Shown: one piece after another, positions 21,000-32,684 of the stretch
Numbering within the stretch: position 1 is the first letter of the stretch
How the letters are laid out: every line of letters starts with the position of its first letter
From: Blastobasis lacticolella
Lineage: Eukaryota > Arthropoda > Insecta > Lepidoptera > Blastobasidae
Reading direction: 5' to 3'
Length of the DNA: 64,000 nt
Assembly: GCA_905147135.1 (NCBI GenBank)
Contig: LR990061.1
Span: forward strand, 2,472,026-2,536,025
Position numbers and translations under genes: made by a program
Notes under the pieces: generated by a model
Seen by the model: the letters and a program-made list of their open reading frames with translations, nothing else
Database searches by the model: none
Told to the model about the DNA's origin: nothing

Positions 21000-21170
21000 G
21001 GAAAGCGGCCACCGTCGCCCAATGACAATGGAAAACGCTGCTGCCCTTTTCCAGCCTACGGAGACAAGATCTTTTGCCTCGACAATATTAGTCGCCTCGT
21101 ACGACACCCACGAGTGTAAGGGGTTGGTGCTATTCTACTCTGCCGGACACCACACGGCCAAGTATTGACA
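21000..21170 (-). repeat. LINE-tail family T1 fragment
   Basis: Contains GGAAAACGCTGCTGCCC and GTACGACACCCACGAGTGTA; it is joined to a GGAAAGCGGCCACCGTCG segment at its low end. Confidence 0.6.
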
Positions 21171-21174
21171 TAAA

Positions 21175-21792
21175 CATCATGGATAGTACTTATAGCAACT
21201 ACCGTTTTCTTTGCCAATCCACTAGTTTAGTGACGAACACACATACCTACGCAACGTCACGTTTATTGACTGATGTCTCTGCGAAAAGCGAAATCCGGGT
21301 TCAAGACTTCAACGGTTCTGACGCGCCGCGGCATGCCCACCTCATTTCCCATTCAGGGTGGCGCCACTCGCAAACAATGCGTGTCAATCAACGGTCGTAA
21401 CGCACAGCATACTGATTAGTTCCGGATCTCGCCGCCGGATAATTGGTAAACATGCGCCGAGTCGGTTCGCTTATTAGAGGCGGTTTTGTGTAACCAAGCC
21501 TGGTTATTTGCGAAGGTCTCTTTTAATGTAGGTAGTTAGGTATCATCGGATATCATCTAAAATAACGTTGTAAACGCAAATTGTAAATTTAGCTTTATCT
21601 AATGTTGTCGAGGCAAACGTTCCGTTCTGGTCGGCTACGACACCAGCCAGAAATGATTCTGCAAGGCAATATGTAGGCCATCAGCAAGAACCAGGTATGG
21701 CGTCACCGTCATCAGTGGTCCCGTCGTCTGTACTTGTATTTTGAGCGTCTAATGTTGTCGAGGCTAACGGCTGTTTTATTCGTCAAGCTGTC
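21175..21792. other. Unique DNA, no gene seen
   Basis: No coding frame or repeat that I can support. Confidence 0.4.
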
Positions 21793-21805
21793 ATATCTTC
21801 GACAA

Positions 21806-22051
21806 TATAGGTTTTAAGACTTTCGTGGTTTTTCACTACACTTTCACTACACATATTATCGGGTTTGTTACCACGGTTAGTATTGTTTTTACCTCGATAT
21901 TTCGACGCAGTTGCATGCGTCATGGTCACGAGTTGACTGGTGCCGCTGTGTGAAGTCGCTCCTAAGGACAGACATATCGGTCCACCCTCTTTCGAATATC
22001 GAGGTAAAAACAATACTAACCGTGGTAACAAACCCGATAATATGTGTAGTG
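21806..22051 (+). mobile_element. Foldback element with 13-bp target duplication (Penelope-like?)
   Basis: Identical ATATCTTCGACAA flanks at 21793-21805 and 22052-22064 bound a 246-bp insertion. Arms of about 57 bp (near 21838-21901 and 21993-22051) are inverted: CACTACACATATTATCGGGT on the left and its complement on the right. Between them lies GACGCAGTTGCATGCGTC. It is a longer relative of 2193-2339. Confidence 0.75.
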
Positions 22052-22145
22052 ATATCTTCGACAACCCTACAGTTGCAACTAAACCAATGTACGTCTGACT
22101 AAGAGTTGTGGTACAAGGTTTCATCATCACCTCAGCTGGTGAACA

Positions 22146-22345
22146 TTGATCTCGATGCGGTTTTCACCATTCGTTAAAGAATTTCTTTCGCAAGGTTTAC
22201 TCCTAAACGACGCAACATAGTTTTATACAGTTTTCACCATTAGTTAGAGAATTACTTCCGAAAGATTTACGTGTACAATACATGCAAATTATAGTTAAGA
22301 AAAGCCTAAAAACTCGTGCAAAGCGGGCGGGTCGCTAGTAAATTG
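22146..22345 (+). mobile_element. Helitron-like non-autonomous fragment
   Basis: Contains CGGTTTTCACCATTCGTTA and ends CGTGCAAAGCGGGCGGGTCG then CTAGT. A GC-rich hairpin-type end followed by CTAG(T) is typical of Helitron 3' ends. It is related to 34545-34730. The GGTTTTCACCATT block occurs twice here. Confidence 0.55.
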
Positions 22346-22671
22346 ATAAAAATATCGATATTTATACCACTACTAACTATCCGCCATCAACCACCACATA
22401 CATATCTTTACCATACGAGCTGTCCGCGCGTCTATCACTGAGTAGAACAACAAAAAAGCAAAAGCAACCCAACGTCTGCGCAAACGCATAGTTCCGTTAA
22501 TTGTTCCCGCAGTTAAAACAACATTCGACAGTCATTTGCCTCGTTACGTCAATGCGGTCGCGTTATCTAGTCCCTATGCGTAATAATAGGAACAGGTATA
22601 AACAAACAAATGTTCCTTTTTTCGGTACGTGCTTCGGTGGTATGAATGTTTCAGTGCGTCATCCACCGTCT

Positions 22672-22830
22672 TGGCGTCAATGTCGCGGTTGTGTCCTCGC
22701 GCGCGAGGGCCAAATCCTGGATCATGGTCGGCGGACCTTGACTATGATCCAAGAATTTGGAAGATCAGGTAATTACAGTGGAGCGATTGGCAAATGACCT
22801 CCGTGATCCTGTTAACGGGGGAACCTGATC
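22672..22830 (-). mobile_element. SINE-A 3' part
   Basis: Reverse copy of the tail half (CTTGGCGTCAATGTCGCGG ... GATCAGGTAATTACAGTGGA). The tRNA-like head is missing. Confidence 0.75.
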
Positions 22831-22879
22831 ATTATTAATATACGTATTCATGAAATACATCTATTACCAATTTAATTAC

Positions 22880-22980
22880 AAATACGACGTATTTTTATTT
22901 AATTCCCTTTCTACTATATTTTATGGCTACCGAATTCGAAAATACTATATTTGGTCTTAAAAAAGTTGGCAACTTGTAAA
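22880..22980 (-). repeat. Repeat family E copy
   Basis: Inverse match to 14455-14525. Confidence 0.5.
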
Positions 22981-23354
22981 TATCTTAGAACTACAATTGT
23001 TTTTGGTCAGTAGGGCTATTTGCTCGTTTCTTACCATTGTAACAAAAACTGCATTAGGGACTGAGGCTTTCTCACAAAGTGGAGGCGTATTTCTTTCTAG
23101 TTAAGTACTAGGGAAACGGCATGTGGAAACTAATGATAGCAACCGCAAAAGCACAAAGGTACCCTAATAGTGTATTGTAGCAAAAGTGGCACACAGGTAA
23201 CACATACATCCCTATCCACCCTTTTATTTCTTGCCCATAAACCTTCCTCTTGAATCACTCTAACTATTGTTGAAACCTCTGGATCTGGTCTACTTGACTG
23301 GTAGAAAAAGCTACGTAGCTTTAAGTCTGCCATTGTACTGTAATGTGCATGAAA

Positions 23355-23465
23355 TTTTAAATAAATAAATTATTTATTTATTTATTTATACTTCATGCAC
23401 AAACAGTACATTGGCGGACTTAAAGCTAAAATAGCATTATCTACCAGTCTACCAGGAGAGATAAC
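23355..23465 (-). repeat. LINE tail (AAAT)n plus GGCGGACTTAAAGC motif
   Basis: Matches 5776-5880. The (TTTA)n run and TACATTGGCGGACTTAAAGC are the shared part. Confidence 0.6.
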
Positions 23466-24079
23466 AGTTGATATGACAAAAGGTATGCGGTGCAGGAAGA
23501 ATAAAACCGCATTAAAATCCGTTGCGTAGTTTAAAAGATTTTAGCGTACATAGATACATAAATATGTAGATACTCGTACATAGAGACAGACGGCGGGGAG
23601 CGATTTCGTTTTATACGAGGTATAGATAAACTGATTCTCTTATATTAACCCTAACCAATATTTAAAATGAGACGTTGGGTTTGTTGCGATATAACACAAA
23701 CTAATTAGAAAATAATGCGCAAGAAAGAAGCGTAAAAGCCAGATAAATACAATATAACATCCCCGAATTACCTTGTAATATTAAAATTAATAACATCATA
23801 AAATCGCCGACATAAAAGAAACGCTTCAGTAGATAATAATCTAATACAAAATGCTATTTTATTTAATAAAAAGAAAAGAAGCTTCCACCTCGTTCCAATT
23901 ACCGCTAGTATCCACGCCAATTAATTGAGAGGCCCAATTCGCAAATTAAAAACGAAACCTTTCTTTTTTATTGGCAATTGTAATTGGCCAGTCACACTGT
24001 CTCCATACGGACGCACCTAGCACATGTTAGAGTACCACCAACTTAACTGTGCGGTGGTCAAAATCGGAACTAATACATC
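23466..24079. other. AT-rich DNA, no gene seen
   Basis: Nothing recognised. Confidence 0.45.
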
Positions 24080-24320
24080 ATTGTACTATGAGTCTATGAC
24101 CGGCAGAAAAAGTCGGATAACCTTCGACTAAGTTCACTTAAACTCAAATATTTTCTAAACTACTGAAGCGATTTGGATGAAACAAAGCTAGTAGTCATCC
24201 CGATTAAACTAGCTTTCAAATAAAGAAAAGCGCACTGAAATCGGTCCATCCGTTCGGGAGCTACGAGCTACGATATACGACCGACATACACCTCCACACA
24301 TAGAGCCACAGATACAATTT
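24080..24320 (-). repeat. Repeat family C copy
   Basis: Contains CCGGCAGAAAAAGTCGGATA, GAAACAAAGCTA and CCGTTCGGGAGCTACGA in that order. Confidence 0.7.
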
Positions 24321-24847
24321 GCAAACTTACAACATTCCTCTTTTATCATCGGGGCTAAAAAATGATAGTTTGCAACGCCCATTTCTTACCACTAGCGACG
24401 CCGCCAACAGAACAGATAACTTGGTCGCACCGTATCTGGTTCCATCCAGCAAATTGACAATGGCAATAAAAATTGTCGAAATTGTTTTATGTATTCTATC
24501 GTTATTACGTGACCGTAGCGCTGTCCCTTTCTCGTTATGGGAGTTCAGAGTTGGCCTTTGCCAAATTATCTTGCATCTCGCTCTATTGCGCGGATGCTTG
24601 GGAATGGTAAGCGTAAAGGTCTTCCCAAAACAGGCGACATAACGCGCGTTATTATCGCGTGCGTTTTTGCGACAATGCGTTCCGCGTCCTTTGTACACAT
24701 ACCTATGCGTTTCTCAATAAGTGTAGCAACCGCACACACCGTTTCTGCGTTATTATCGTAGAGTGTGATCCACAGATCAGAAAAACTATGTGACATATGC
24801 GTCCTCATACGTAATTCTTTATTTTTCGGGTAGGTCGAAGAGGCGCA
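24321..24847. other. Unassigned, CGCG-rich
   Basis: The minus strand is open for over 120 codons in two frames (24327-24698, 24566-24976), but the translations show no domain and are full of basic residues. GCGTTATTATCG occurs twice (24647, 24749). I do not call genes here. Confidence 0.35.
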
Positions 24848-24990
24848 CGTGGTTTTAGCAGAATTATGGCAGAGCCGCAGGTGCGTGGTCAATGTGAGGA
24901 CTAATCTTTCAAACCGGAACAGAACAATTGCAAGCATTGTTGCTTGGCGGCAGAAATATATAACGCGTACCAACACGTACCTGATAAAAT
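24848..24990 (-). repeat. Repeat family H fragment (LINE tail)
   Basis: TCAAACCGGAACAGAACAAT and GCAAGCATTGTTGCTTGGCG match 44640-44890 and 52137-52270. Confidence 0.6.
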
Positions 24991-25299
24991 GGTTATACTA
25001 TAAATACTATAATTACCTAGCCATAATTCACATACCACACGCCTAACACGAATGCGATGGAGAACCACTAGATAAGAAAAAAAAACATACCAACGCGTGC
25101 GATATTATCGCGCCAGTGTGGCCGAGCCTTTATCGTAGGAAGAGGTATAAATTACGAATGCTATTGGCCAATGGGGAAGCGAATGTACGAGATGGAGCGT
25201 GCACGTTATGGCTATGGCCGGTCGCATTGGAGTATGGGTTTGCCAGACGCCGATATAGTCTAGTTCCGTGGGTTCCGTGCCCGAAGGGTGGAAAAGGAA
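24991..25299. other. Unassigned
   Basis: 25130-25290 has a plus-strand open stretch (GRGINYECYWPMGK...) without a recognisable family. Nothing firmer can be said. Confidence 0.3.
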
Positions 25300-25566
25300 C
25301 CATAAATAAATAATAAAGAAATAATCGTGGACAAATTCACACAGCGCCATCTAGCCCCAAACTAATCAAAGCTTGTGCTATGGGTCCTAGCTAACTGGTA
25401 TACTACATATATACTTTTTTTTAAATACATACTTATTATACATAGAACACCCAGACCCGTAACAGAAATTAAAATTCATAATTTAAATTTCTGCCCGGCC
25501 GGGAATCGAACCCGGGACCTCTTGCGTGGCTGACTGGCATATTGACCACTGAACAACTCAGGTCGT
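25300..25566 (-). mobile_element. SINE-G copy, full length
   Basis: Reverse copy: AAATTCACACAGCGCCATCT at the low end, tRNA-Gly-like head (GGGAATCGAACCCGGGACC) at the high end. Confidence 0.85.
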
Positions 25567-25695
25567 CGACCATATTGCTGAGACTCCGCTGTCTGTGCGT
25601 CTATCTGTCATGGGGATCTTGGGAACACTAGACTAGACACTTGAAATTTTCGTAGTATATATTCATCATCATCTACTAGCTAGACCACCCATGGT

Positions 25696-25850
25696 TTTCT
25701 TTTTTATGTTATGCGGCAGACAAACAGGCAAGCGGGCCACCTGATGGCGCGTGGTCACCGCCGCCTATGGACATCAGCAACACCAGGGGAGTTACCAATG
25801 TGTTGCCCGCCTCTGAAGAGACCTCTAATATACCTCTCAGTTTTGTTCGG
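25696..25850 (-). repeat. LINE 3' tail (family Q)
   Basis: Reverse of GGTGGCCCGCTTGCCTGTTTG... preceded by the Jockey/CR1 RT C-terminus (CTCTTCAGAGGCGGGCAACA). Same tail as 19949-20090, 33389-33715, 46307-46620, 52845-52960, 56800-56930 and 60901-61195. Confidence 0.7.
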
Positions 25851-26114
25851 TTTTGCACCAACTATGTCTATATTAATCGAGAGCATGGATGAAGGACTTC
25901 TAGAGTTCCTAAAGTTCCTAACCGATTGAAAAGGCCGTTTACGTCACAGCGGGAAAGTTCGCGGCGGAATGTCGTTTCCAGACAACCGGGGTATGGAATC
26001 GAAATTCCGACGCAAACTTTTAGGAGGGAATATCTTTGAAATATACCCCGTCGTCTGAGGGAGTCAGTAAAGGCAGATACACGCGCCAAACTTATAATTA
26101 AATAACCTAACAAA

Positions 26115-26315
26115 CAGAAAAAGTCGGATAAACCCCGGCCATGTTTATTGTATTTACTAGAATATTTTTTAAACTACTCTAAACTTCTAAACGCAGCTAA
26201 GAACCACCTCAATTAAAGCGGCTTTCAAATAGAGAAAACCGCATTCAAATCGGTTCTGGAGCTAGAATTACAAAGTCAGATACACAAAGCCACAGAAACA
26301 CACGTCAAGTTACAA
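26115..26315 (-). repeat. Repeat family C copy
   Basis: Contains CAGAAAAAGTCGGATAAACC and GGCTTTCAAATAGAGAAAAC. Confidence 0.7.
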
Positions 26316-27117
26316 CAACCCTCTTTTTTAATCATTTTGAAATTGAACATTTAAAAGCAACTAATCCTCTACCCCGATCCTACAAACAAAAACCCGATCC
26401 GCCGATACCTGTCTCGTCCCACCACGATAAATGCAATTACGCATTTAACGGGCGCCTTTCATCTGAGGCCCGGGAGAAGGGGTATAAAGTCCATAAAGCT
26501 AAGCAGGGGTAGGTTGCCGCTGGGGGCATAAAAACCGGGGGAAAACTTCGAGGTCCCGAGAGGTGATTCCGGGCCGCTACGGTCCGTTCGACCTAGTTTC
26601 GATGGGGCTGGCGTTCTTAGGCAAGGTGCAGAATGCAGGTTCGTTAAGTTCCTAACTTAATGCTCCGTATGCTTTTACAGGCCATATGCAGGTCCGTTAG
26701 TTTAACCCACCCTGTATGCTCGTTTTAGAGGCCATATGATCTAATATTACAGGATTTAAGAAATTAAAATCAGTAATGTTCTCAGAAATACTGGGGTAAG
26801 AATAAAAGGAGATGTACGAATTAATTGTGGATATATGCAAGGCTAGTTGTTGTAAGAGTTGTGTCAGGATAGAGTATAGGCTCTGCCTACCCCACTTGTG
26901 GGAAAGAGGCGTGAGCTTTATGTATGTGTGTATATAAGAAAAACAAATAAGGGATATCGCGGGTTTATCATGTAAATTGCTGTTATTTATACAGTATCTG
27001 CAATGAGACGTATTACGTGTAGGAGAGCATGAGCGAATATTATTCAATTAGAATATACTTCACCATGTACGGTCCCATACATTTCTTTTTAAAAAACAGG
27101 ACACGGCCATAATGATA
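26316..27117. other. Unassigned; GC-rich patch at 26440-26640
   Basis: 26440-26640 is clearly more GC-rich than its surroundings and not a repeat of anything else here. It has no open frame with a recognisable product. It could be a conserved non-coding segment or an old element. Confidence 0.35.
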
Positions 27118-27330
27118 TCCCCACGCACGTAAGGATGTGGAATGAGCTCCCTCCCTAGAGAGGATTTCCCTGGAAAATAAAACATGGAGTTCTTGAAGAA
27201 AGGAGGAAAAGGTTTTTACGGGGCCGGTAGCACGTAAGTGAAACCCCTGGTATTGCAAACGTCCATAGGCTGCTTATCATCAGGCAGGCTGTAAGGTCGT
27301 CAGCCAACTTAGTGACATAAAAAATGATAC
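27118..27330 (+). pseudogene. Jockey/CR1-like LINE RT C-terminus and tail (family P)
   Basis: The frame reads VRMWNELPP, a stop, then a degraded 'KHGVLEERRKRFLRGR' and TPGIANVH. It corresponds to the (R)MWNELP..VFP..Y.ME.FK..V..FL.GRQ pattern of LINE RT C-termini. The 3' part ends CATCAGGCAGGCTG and a short A-run. Confidence 0.65.
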
Positions 27331-28300
27331 CTGAATTATGGGACGTCCTGTAAAATAGAGCCTAAGATCCATGGAGCGATTTTGCAGGTAGAGGATAGGC
27401 TATGAGTATTATTAATGTGTCACTTGGAACGCTGATGCCTTTGAAAGGCGGAGGTAGGCGTTCATGACAGCGACACTGTAAAAGCTAATGCTGTTGATAC
27501 AGTATACTATTTGTTAAATGTTAATGCACATTGTAATGAGTTAAGCTCGCCTTTGTACATCTCTTTATTTATTTCTTTTATTTGCCAACCGATTTACACT
27601 TTTTGTTACATTGAAATAATACATGACAGATCTTTTAACACTTAAATGACACTTAATATGATTTATAAATTCATTTTATTGTAGGTATTTATTTATTTGA
27701 AGTGGGTATTGCTTGCTTGACGGTGCAGTGTCGGTGGGATATTACGGGGCCCACTGAAAACCAGCGTTGTGGTTCGCGGCAAGCGGCCATAACATTATGC
27801 TGAGGAGGATCCATTTACGCTGGATGCCCACGAAAAATGGGAACCCTGGGAACCCTATAATTGTCTCCGTGTTTTATGTACTATTTTTTTTTTGTGTTAA
27901 ATCTTATGTCGTACTTGTAAATTATTATGTCGTGGCGTCCTTTGTAATAAATATTTTCTTTCTTTCTTTCAAATGTTCCGTACTGTGTCATCATGTCATG
28001 TTTGTGTACAATAAAGAATAAAGAAGGAAAGAATTGTTTTTATTCCAATAAAGATTTACTTATTACTTATCTGAGAACAGGACCAATCTGGGAATAGAAT
28101 CACCCGGATCATCACGCATGACGTGTTTGGGTCCATTTGCTAAACCGAGCAAAATAAGGTTTTATTCTCCAAGAATTCGATCCGACCCGCTTATGTGCAG
28201 CACCCCTTACCCGATAGCCTTTTAAAACGCGACCCTATCGCCGACCTTATCTTTACGCCGACCAATCAAGGGCACAATCTTATTAGTTCCACCCTCTTTA
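27331..28300. other. AT-rich DNA with simple repeats, no gene seen
   Basis: Includes (TTTC)n at 27955-27971 and several AATAAA/ATTTATT tails. No repeat family with more than one copy in the window. Confidence 0.4.
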
Positions 28301-28301
28301 T

Positions 28302-28490
28302 AAGCAATACAATGGGGTTTTATGCGAGTCGTGCGTGAGACGCGTGACTTTGTAGCTGCGAGACCCAGATTTAACTGGGTTGGTGTACCGATGACTCTTT
28401 TCTGAGTTATGTACTGTTGAACAATAAATAACCATTGCTGTTGAGGTGAGGGAAAACGTCGTGATGAAACCTGCACATTCAGGCGACGTT
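28302..28490 (+). mobile_element. SINE-A variant with alternative 5' module, second copy
   Basis: AAGCAATACAATGGGGTTTT to GATTTAACTGGGTTGG matches 11258-11350 and is joined to the SINE-A body at the same point. The copy stops at the CATTCAGGCGAC core. Confidence 0.7.
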
Positions 28491-28499
28491 TAGTTACAT

Positions 28500-28795
28500 T
28501 CAGTTGCTAAGGTATCGGAGCTGGACATCGGACCCAGTGCGACCATGTAACAATGACTCTTTCCTGAGTTATGTAGTGCTCTTACGGTGAGGGAAAACAT
28601 CGTGATGAAATTTGCACATTCAGGCGACGGAATGCGTAACCATGATCCAAGCTGGTGAGGTTTCCCAGGGTCACGGAGGTCAGATGGCAGTCGCTCCCCT
28701 GTAATTATCAGATGAACCAAATCCTGGATTATGGTCACGCGGATCCTGGACCCTCGTGCGCGAGAGCACAACCGGGATATTAACATCAAGATGAT
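28500..28795 (+). mobile_element. SINE-A copy
   Basis: Body and tail intact (CATTCAGGCGACGGAATG; ATATTAACATCAAGATGATG); head partly degraded. Confidence 0.8.
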
Positions 28796-29034
28796 GATGA
28801 TTTAACAGGTTTCTTGACCTCGTTCACCGCACGAATAAGTGTTGCTTGCCGTGGTCCCTTTATGCAATTACCTAAACCGTTTTTCGTTGCTTATGGAGAC
28901 ACAATAGTCAGACGGTTCATCTGATAGAAAGCGGCGACCGTCGTCCAGGAATCAGCAACCTAGAGGAGCGGATGCGATTCCGGCCTTTAAGGGGTATGTA
29001 GAAATGCCTTTGAAGAACCTAAATTACAGTGCAA

Positions 29035-29215
29035 AGGAAAGCCTAAGGTTGTGGAATGAATTGGAGAGGTTTTCCCTGGAGAGTACAACATGGAGTTCGG
29101 GGTCGACAACGCGAGGGTGATGCCGCTGGTATTGCAAACGTCCATAGGCTGCGGTGACTGCTTACCATCAGGCAGGCCGCAAGCTTGTTTGCCACCTTAG
29201 AGGTATAAAAAAAAA
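29035..29215 (+). pseudogene. LINE RT C-terminus and tail (family P)
   Basis: SLRLWNELERFSLES, then the AACATGGAGTTC block and the GCAAACGTCCATAGGCTG tail, match the 27118 copy. It is degraded, with an A-run at 29211-29218. Confidence 0.65.
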
Positions 29216-29464
29216 ACCTTCGGGAGGGAGCTCAATTCACATCTCGCACGTGCGCGGTAAAAAGGCTCGCAATGCCTACCCGTTAGTTAGATGTAACTGT
29301 CCTGCCCTTTCAACATCTCAAAACATCTTGTTTTTTATACCACTAAGGCAAGCTTACTGCCAACATCTCGTAATAAATTTAATAAAAGAGTCAACGAAAT
29401 CCACACCTCACGACCTCATTTCGCTGACCCCTTTCCGTCTTCGAGAGACGCGATCCGGGCGAAC

Positions 29465-29674
29465 GCTTATCCTTATGTCGCGGATCTTCCAGCTATCCGC
29501 ACGAGCCGCTTTGATTCTACCTTTATAATGCGTTCGGCCAAAGAATAAAACACGTTGCCTACGAATGTGTTCCCTGATCATTGTAATCTGGACACCTTCA
29601 AAGATAGAGTGAATCGGCTGTTCCTAGCCAGGCATGCTCCATTTTCGGCCGCATCAGAACTTACCATCAGATGA
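29465..29674 (+). pseudogene. LINE RT C-terminal segment (CR1/Jockey group), one stop
   Basis: A continuous frame of 69 codons to a natural stop is broken only by one TAA where tryptophan is expected. It reads AYPYVADLPAIRTSRFDSTF, then RSAKE*NTLPTNVFPD and NLDTFKDRVNRLFLARHAPF. This is the HP(Y/H)...R..RF..SF..R....WN.LP..VFP..Y....FK.RVN..L pattern of lepidopteran LINE C-termini. The related fragment at 51083-51205 lies on the minus strand. Confidence 0.8.
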
Positions 29675-29679
29675 GATGG

Positions 29680-31125
29680 CGGTCAAATGCCTGTCTAGTC
29701 TAATATTATATAAAAGATGTGTCTGTCGAAATGACATCAGCAAAATATTCTCTCTCTCCATTTAATCCTATCACCAACTGAGATCTATTATAGAATTTCA
29801 ACATTTGCTTGCACCGCAAGCTTGTTAAAATATCGTCGAGCTGGCATTTTCTAAAGGGCGCAATTCTACAATATATTACTTGCGATGCGACCCACAGTAC
29901 ACGTATAAACCTCGTGTAGATCTTGACATTGTGCAAACATAAGAACACAAATACAAGAATCCGAGAACAAACCCGGGGACCTAATGAAAGTTTTACTCGA
30001 CAATGCTGGGCTAATTGAATTAGAGTGAGTACTTCATCACATTTCGTTTCTCATCTTCTATTTCAAAGTTTATGAACTGTGCTGTGCTAACGTCAGTATA
30101 GAATGAGATATTCTGTGAGACTCGTGCTGACATTGGTGAAATATTAAGGGGTTATAAGACTGTTCTGTTATTTACTAGCTTTATTAGCGCTATAAAAGAT
30201 GTGCTATGATGCTTAAAACAATTTGGAGTTAAATGCAGACTGTTTTCCAGAATTTCTTTTAGTTTCTTTGTTTATTTAGCGAAATTTCAATGAGTATCAA
30301 TAATATGGTAGAATTTTATAGGTTTGTTGACAAAATCTGAACGCATTTCCAAAGCAATGAAACCCAGTGAAAGAATGTTTGATGTCCATTTTGAAATGCC
30401 TAACTTATATGGGTTTAATAGCGCAATAAAATATATGCTTTATTACGTGCAACGAAAGGTTTAACCCGGTATAACATTATGTCATCATACACGCCAAAAT
30501 CACAGTGTTCTAGCGCATATATCTACTCTGCTTTATGAGATATCGTGAAATTTTTCACAGCCATGCATAAGCTAATGGAAAAGTCACTAAACAAAAACTG
30601 TGGCTGATCCTCATTAGTTCTAAAATAAATAAATTATAAGATAGCTTTCAAATTATGTAAAGCTGTCTTAATGTTTCTAATAAAACGGAGTTTATCAGCC
30701 ATTAACAGCGATAACGGCCACTCTGTACAATTGGGAATTGCAAACGTACATTATCATGCTATTATTGAATTAACTAAGATCTAACCTATACCGGAATATT
30801 TACTGCGTACATACTAATTTTTAATAAACAAAAACATACATCACAAACAAAACAAACAACTAAAATTAAATTATCCTAAAACCCTAATCTAAAAATCTAT
30901 ATTTATTTACTTGTTTTAGTTTGGGAATACTTGCAGCTGTTAAAATTAAGTATAATGGTAACTTTAAACATATTTAAGCTAATTACGAGATTCCGCTTAT
31001 AGATTTTAATGTAGGTATACTCCATTACATGGTAGGTATAAAAACATATCCAGAAAATAAATAACTATCGTCGTAAACGAATAAATATCTAAGCATGGTC
31101 GGCATTTATTCGCTAAGTATGTGTG
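29680..31125. other. Largely unique AT-rich DNA
   Basis: The longest apparently repeat-free stretch in this part of the window. No coding motif seen. It probably represents intron or intergenic background. Confidence 0.45.
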
Positions 31126-31455
31126 TATGAAGAGCGTCGGTAGCGGGGCGGTCGAGTATCCAACTCGTAAGCGAGAGGCACCGGGTTCGAATCCCGCTGC
31201 GGCCATGTACCAATGACTCTTTTCTGAGTTATGTACATTAGTTGAATACTAACCGATGCCCTCACGGTGAAGGAAAACATCGTGAAACCTGCAAATTGAG
31301 GCAACTGAATTTGTAACCATGATCCAATCTGGTCAGGTTCCCTTAGCAGCAGGAGGTCACGGAGGTCAGATGGTAGTCGCTCCACTGTAATCACCTGATC
31401 GCCAAATCCTGGATCATGGTCAAGGCGGACCCCGGGACATATATGCCAAGATTAT
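31126..31455 (+). mobile_element. SINE-A copy, full length
   Basis: Head with box B GGGTTCGAATCCCGC, then ATGTACCAATGACTC, GGTCAGGTTCCC and the end ATATGCCAAGATTATG. Confidence 0.85.
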
Positions 31456-32117
31456 GAAAGCGGTTAACCACTTTGTATCTGATGGCGGCCACGTGCAAAA
31501 AGCTCCTTGTAGGTTCAGCGCACAGTTCCAATTCCAAATAGTACGTCCTGGGCCGTCAACCCCGCGACGGCCATTGACTTAATCTACGACGAGGCGATTT
31601 GCATGCTAAGAGGAGCGACGGCTATCGATCTCAAAGATCTGCCCCGAAAAGGCTTCCTTCGAATTAGTCTTTACACTTGGCGACTGTAGTCAGAAATGTT
31701 GTGGAAAATGTGATTAACGATAGTGAATAAAATGAAAGGAAAGGTATCGGCCGTAAATAATGCACATCGGCTAGTTCGCCTTCGTAGTACAGTAAATTAT
31801 AACTATTGTAAATTACATAAGACTAGCAAGCATTAGCGTATCTAGGACTATTGTCCAGGGGGGCCCTGGCCCCTGACGTGGCCGATGAATCCGAGTCAAT
31901 CGCCAATGTACAGTCAGTGAGCACCCGATCCTGGGGTGGGTACCACACCATTCTGGGGTAAGCACGGCCCATCCGGTCCCCCCTCTTTCTACGCCTATGC
32001 TAGCAAGTGATGTAACGGGAACCGAAATGGACCAGTCTCAGCATAATGGACTGTGCGGACTCATGCCTGTCACAGGGCTGATTTTCAGAAAAGCCCATGC
32101 ATCCCACACGCGTTTTG
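31456..32117. other. Unassigned
   Basis: No gene or repeat recognised; GC varies, with a C/G-rich patch near 31850-31990. Confidence 0.35.
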
Positions 32118-32205
32118 CTATATGCTCGCCCGTAAGTTCACACGATATACAACAGATAAAAAGTTACTTTGTTTAAGTCGTATTGTCAGTCTTTGTACAC
32201 GTGCC

Positions 32206-32340
32206 AGGTTCTTGGATGCTGAAACGCCTGATTTTTTCACGGTGATGCCCTTGCGTTGCGCATCGTTGATGAGCAGGCTGAGCCGCAGCTCCAACACCCT
32301 CAGGAGCGTGCTGGCCGAACGATGGGACTCGCCCATGCTG
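32206..32340 (-). CDS. Possible coding exon, product unknown
   Basis: On the minus strand a CCTGCAG acceptor is followed by an open frame reading MGESHRSASTLLRVLELRLS and LLINDAQRKGI, with GC-rich third positions unlike the surroundings. A possible donor GTGTAC follows AACCTGGCAC. The predicted stretch is leucine-rich and amphipathic. I do not recognise the protein and it does not look like part of a GRK. It starts about 10 bp downstream, on its own strand, of a T1 LINE tail. It may be a real exon of the host gene on this strand, a retained piece of an element, or chance. Confidence 0.25.
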
Positions 32341-32351
32341 CAGGTATGGAT

Positions 32352-32500
32352 GGGGTATCACACCATTACAGCCCTTAACAGTTCACTGCAGGACTACGGG
32401 CCTGTCCCACGAAGGGGGAGGTTATGGCCATAATCTTCACGCTTGGCAGGCGGGTTGGAGACCGCAGTGTTGTAAATATAACAATGGAAAACGCCATCGC
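32352..32500 (-). repeat. LINE-tail family T1, 3' part
   Basis: Contains CACTGCAGGACTACGGGCC and GGCAGGCGGGTTGGAGACCG. Confidence 0.65.
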
Positions 32501-32684
32501 AAACGTGTATCACTCCATTTATAATAAAAAATGAGTGGGACCGCATATTTGCCTTGCAGTGCAGTTTTAGCTTTTTTAAATTTTCTAACAATAGTTTATA
32601 AGATTGGCTTTAACAAACAATGGAACCATGTTTTCTGAATAAACAAAATATTTATTATTATTTGTTATTATTAATGGGACAGGA

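Noticed and set aside
24327..24976. Minus-strand genes of 123 and 136 codons
   Set aside because: No recognisable domain, overlapping frames, and composition driven by CGCG-rich sequence.
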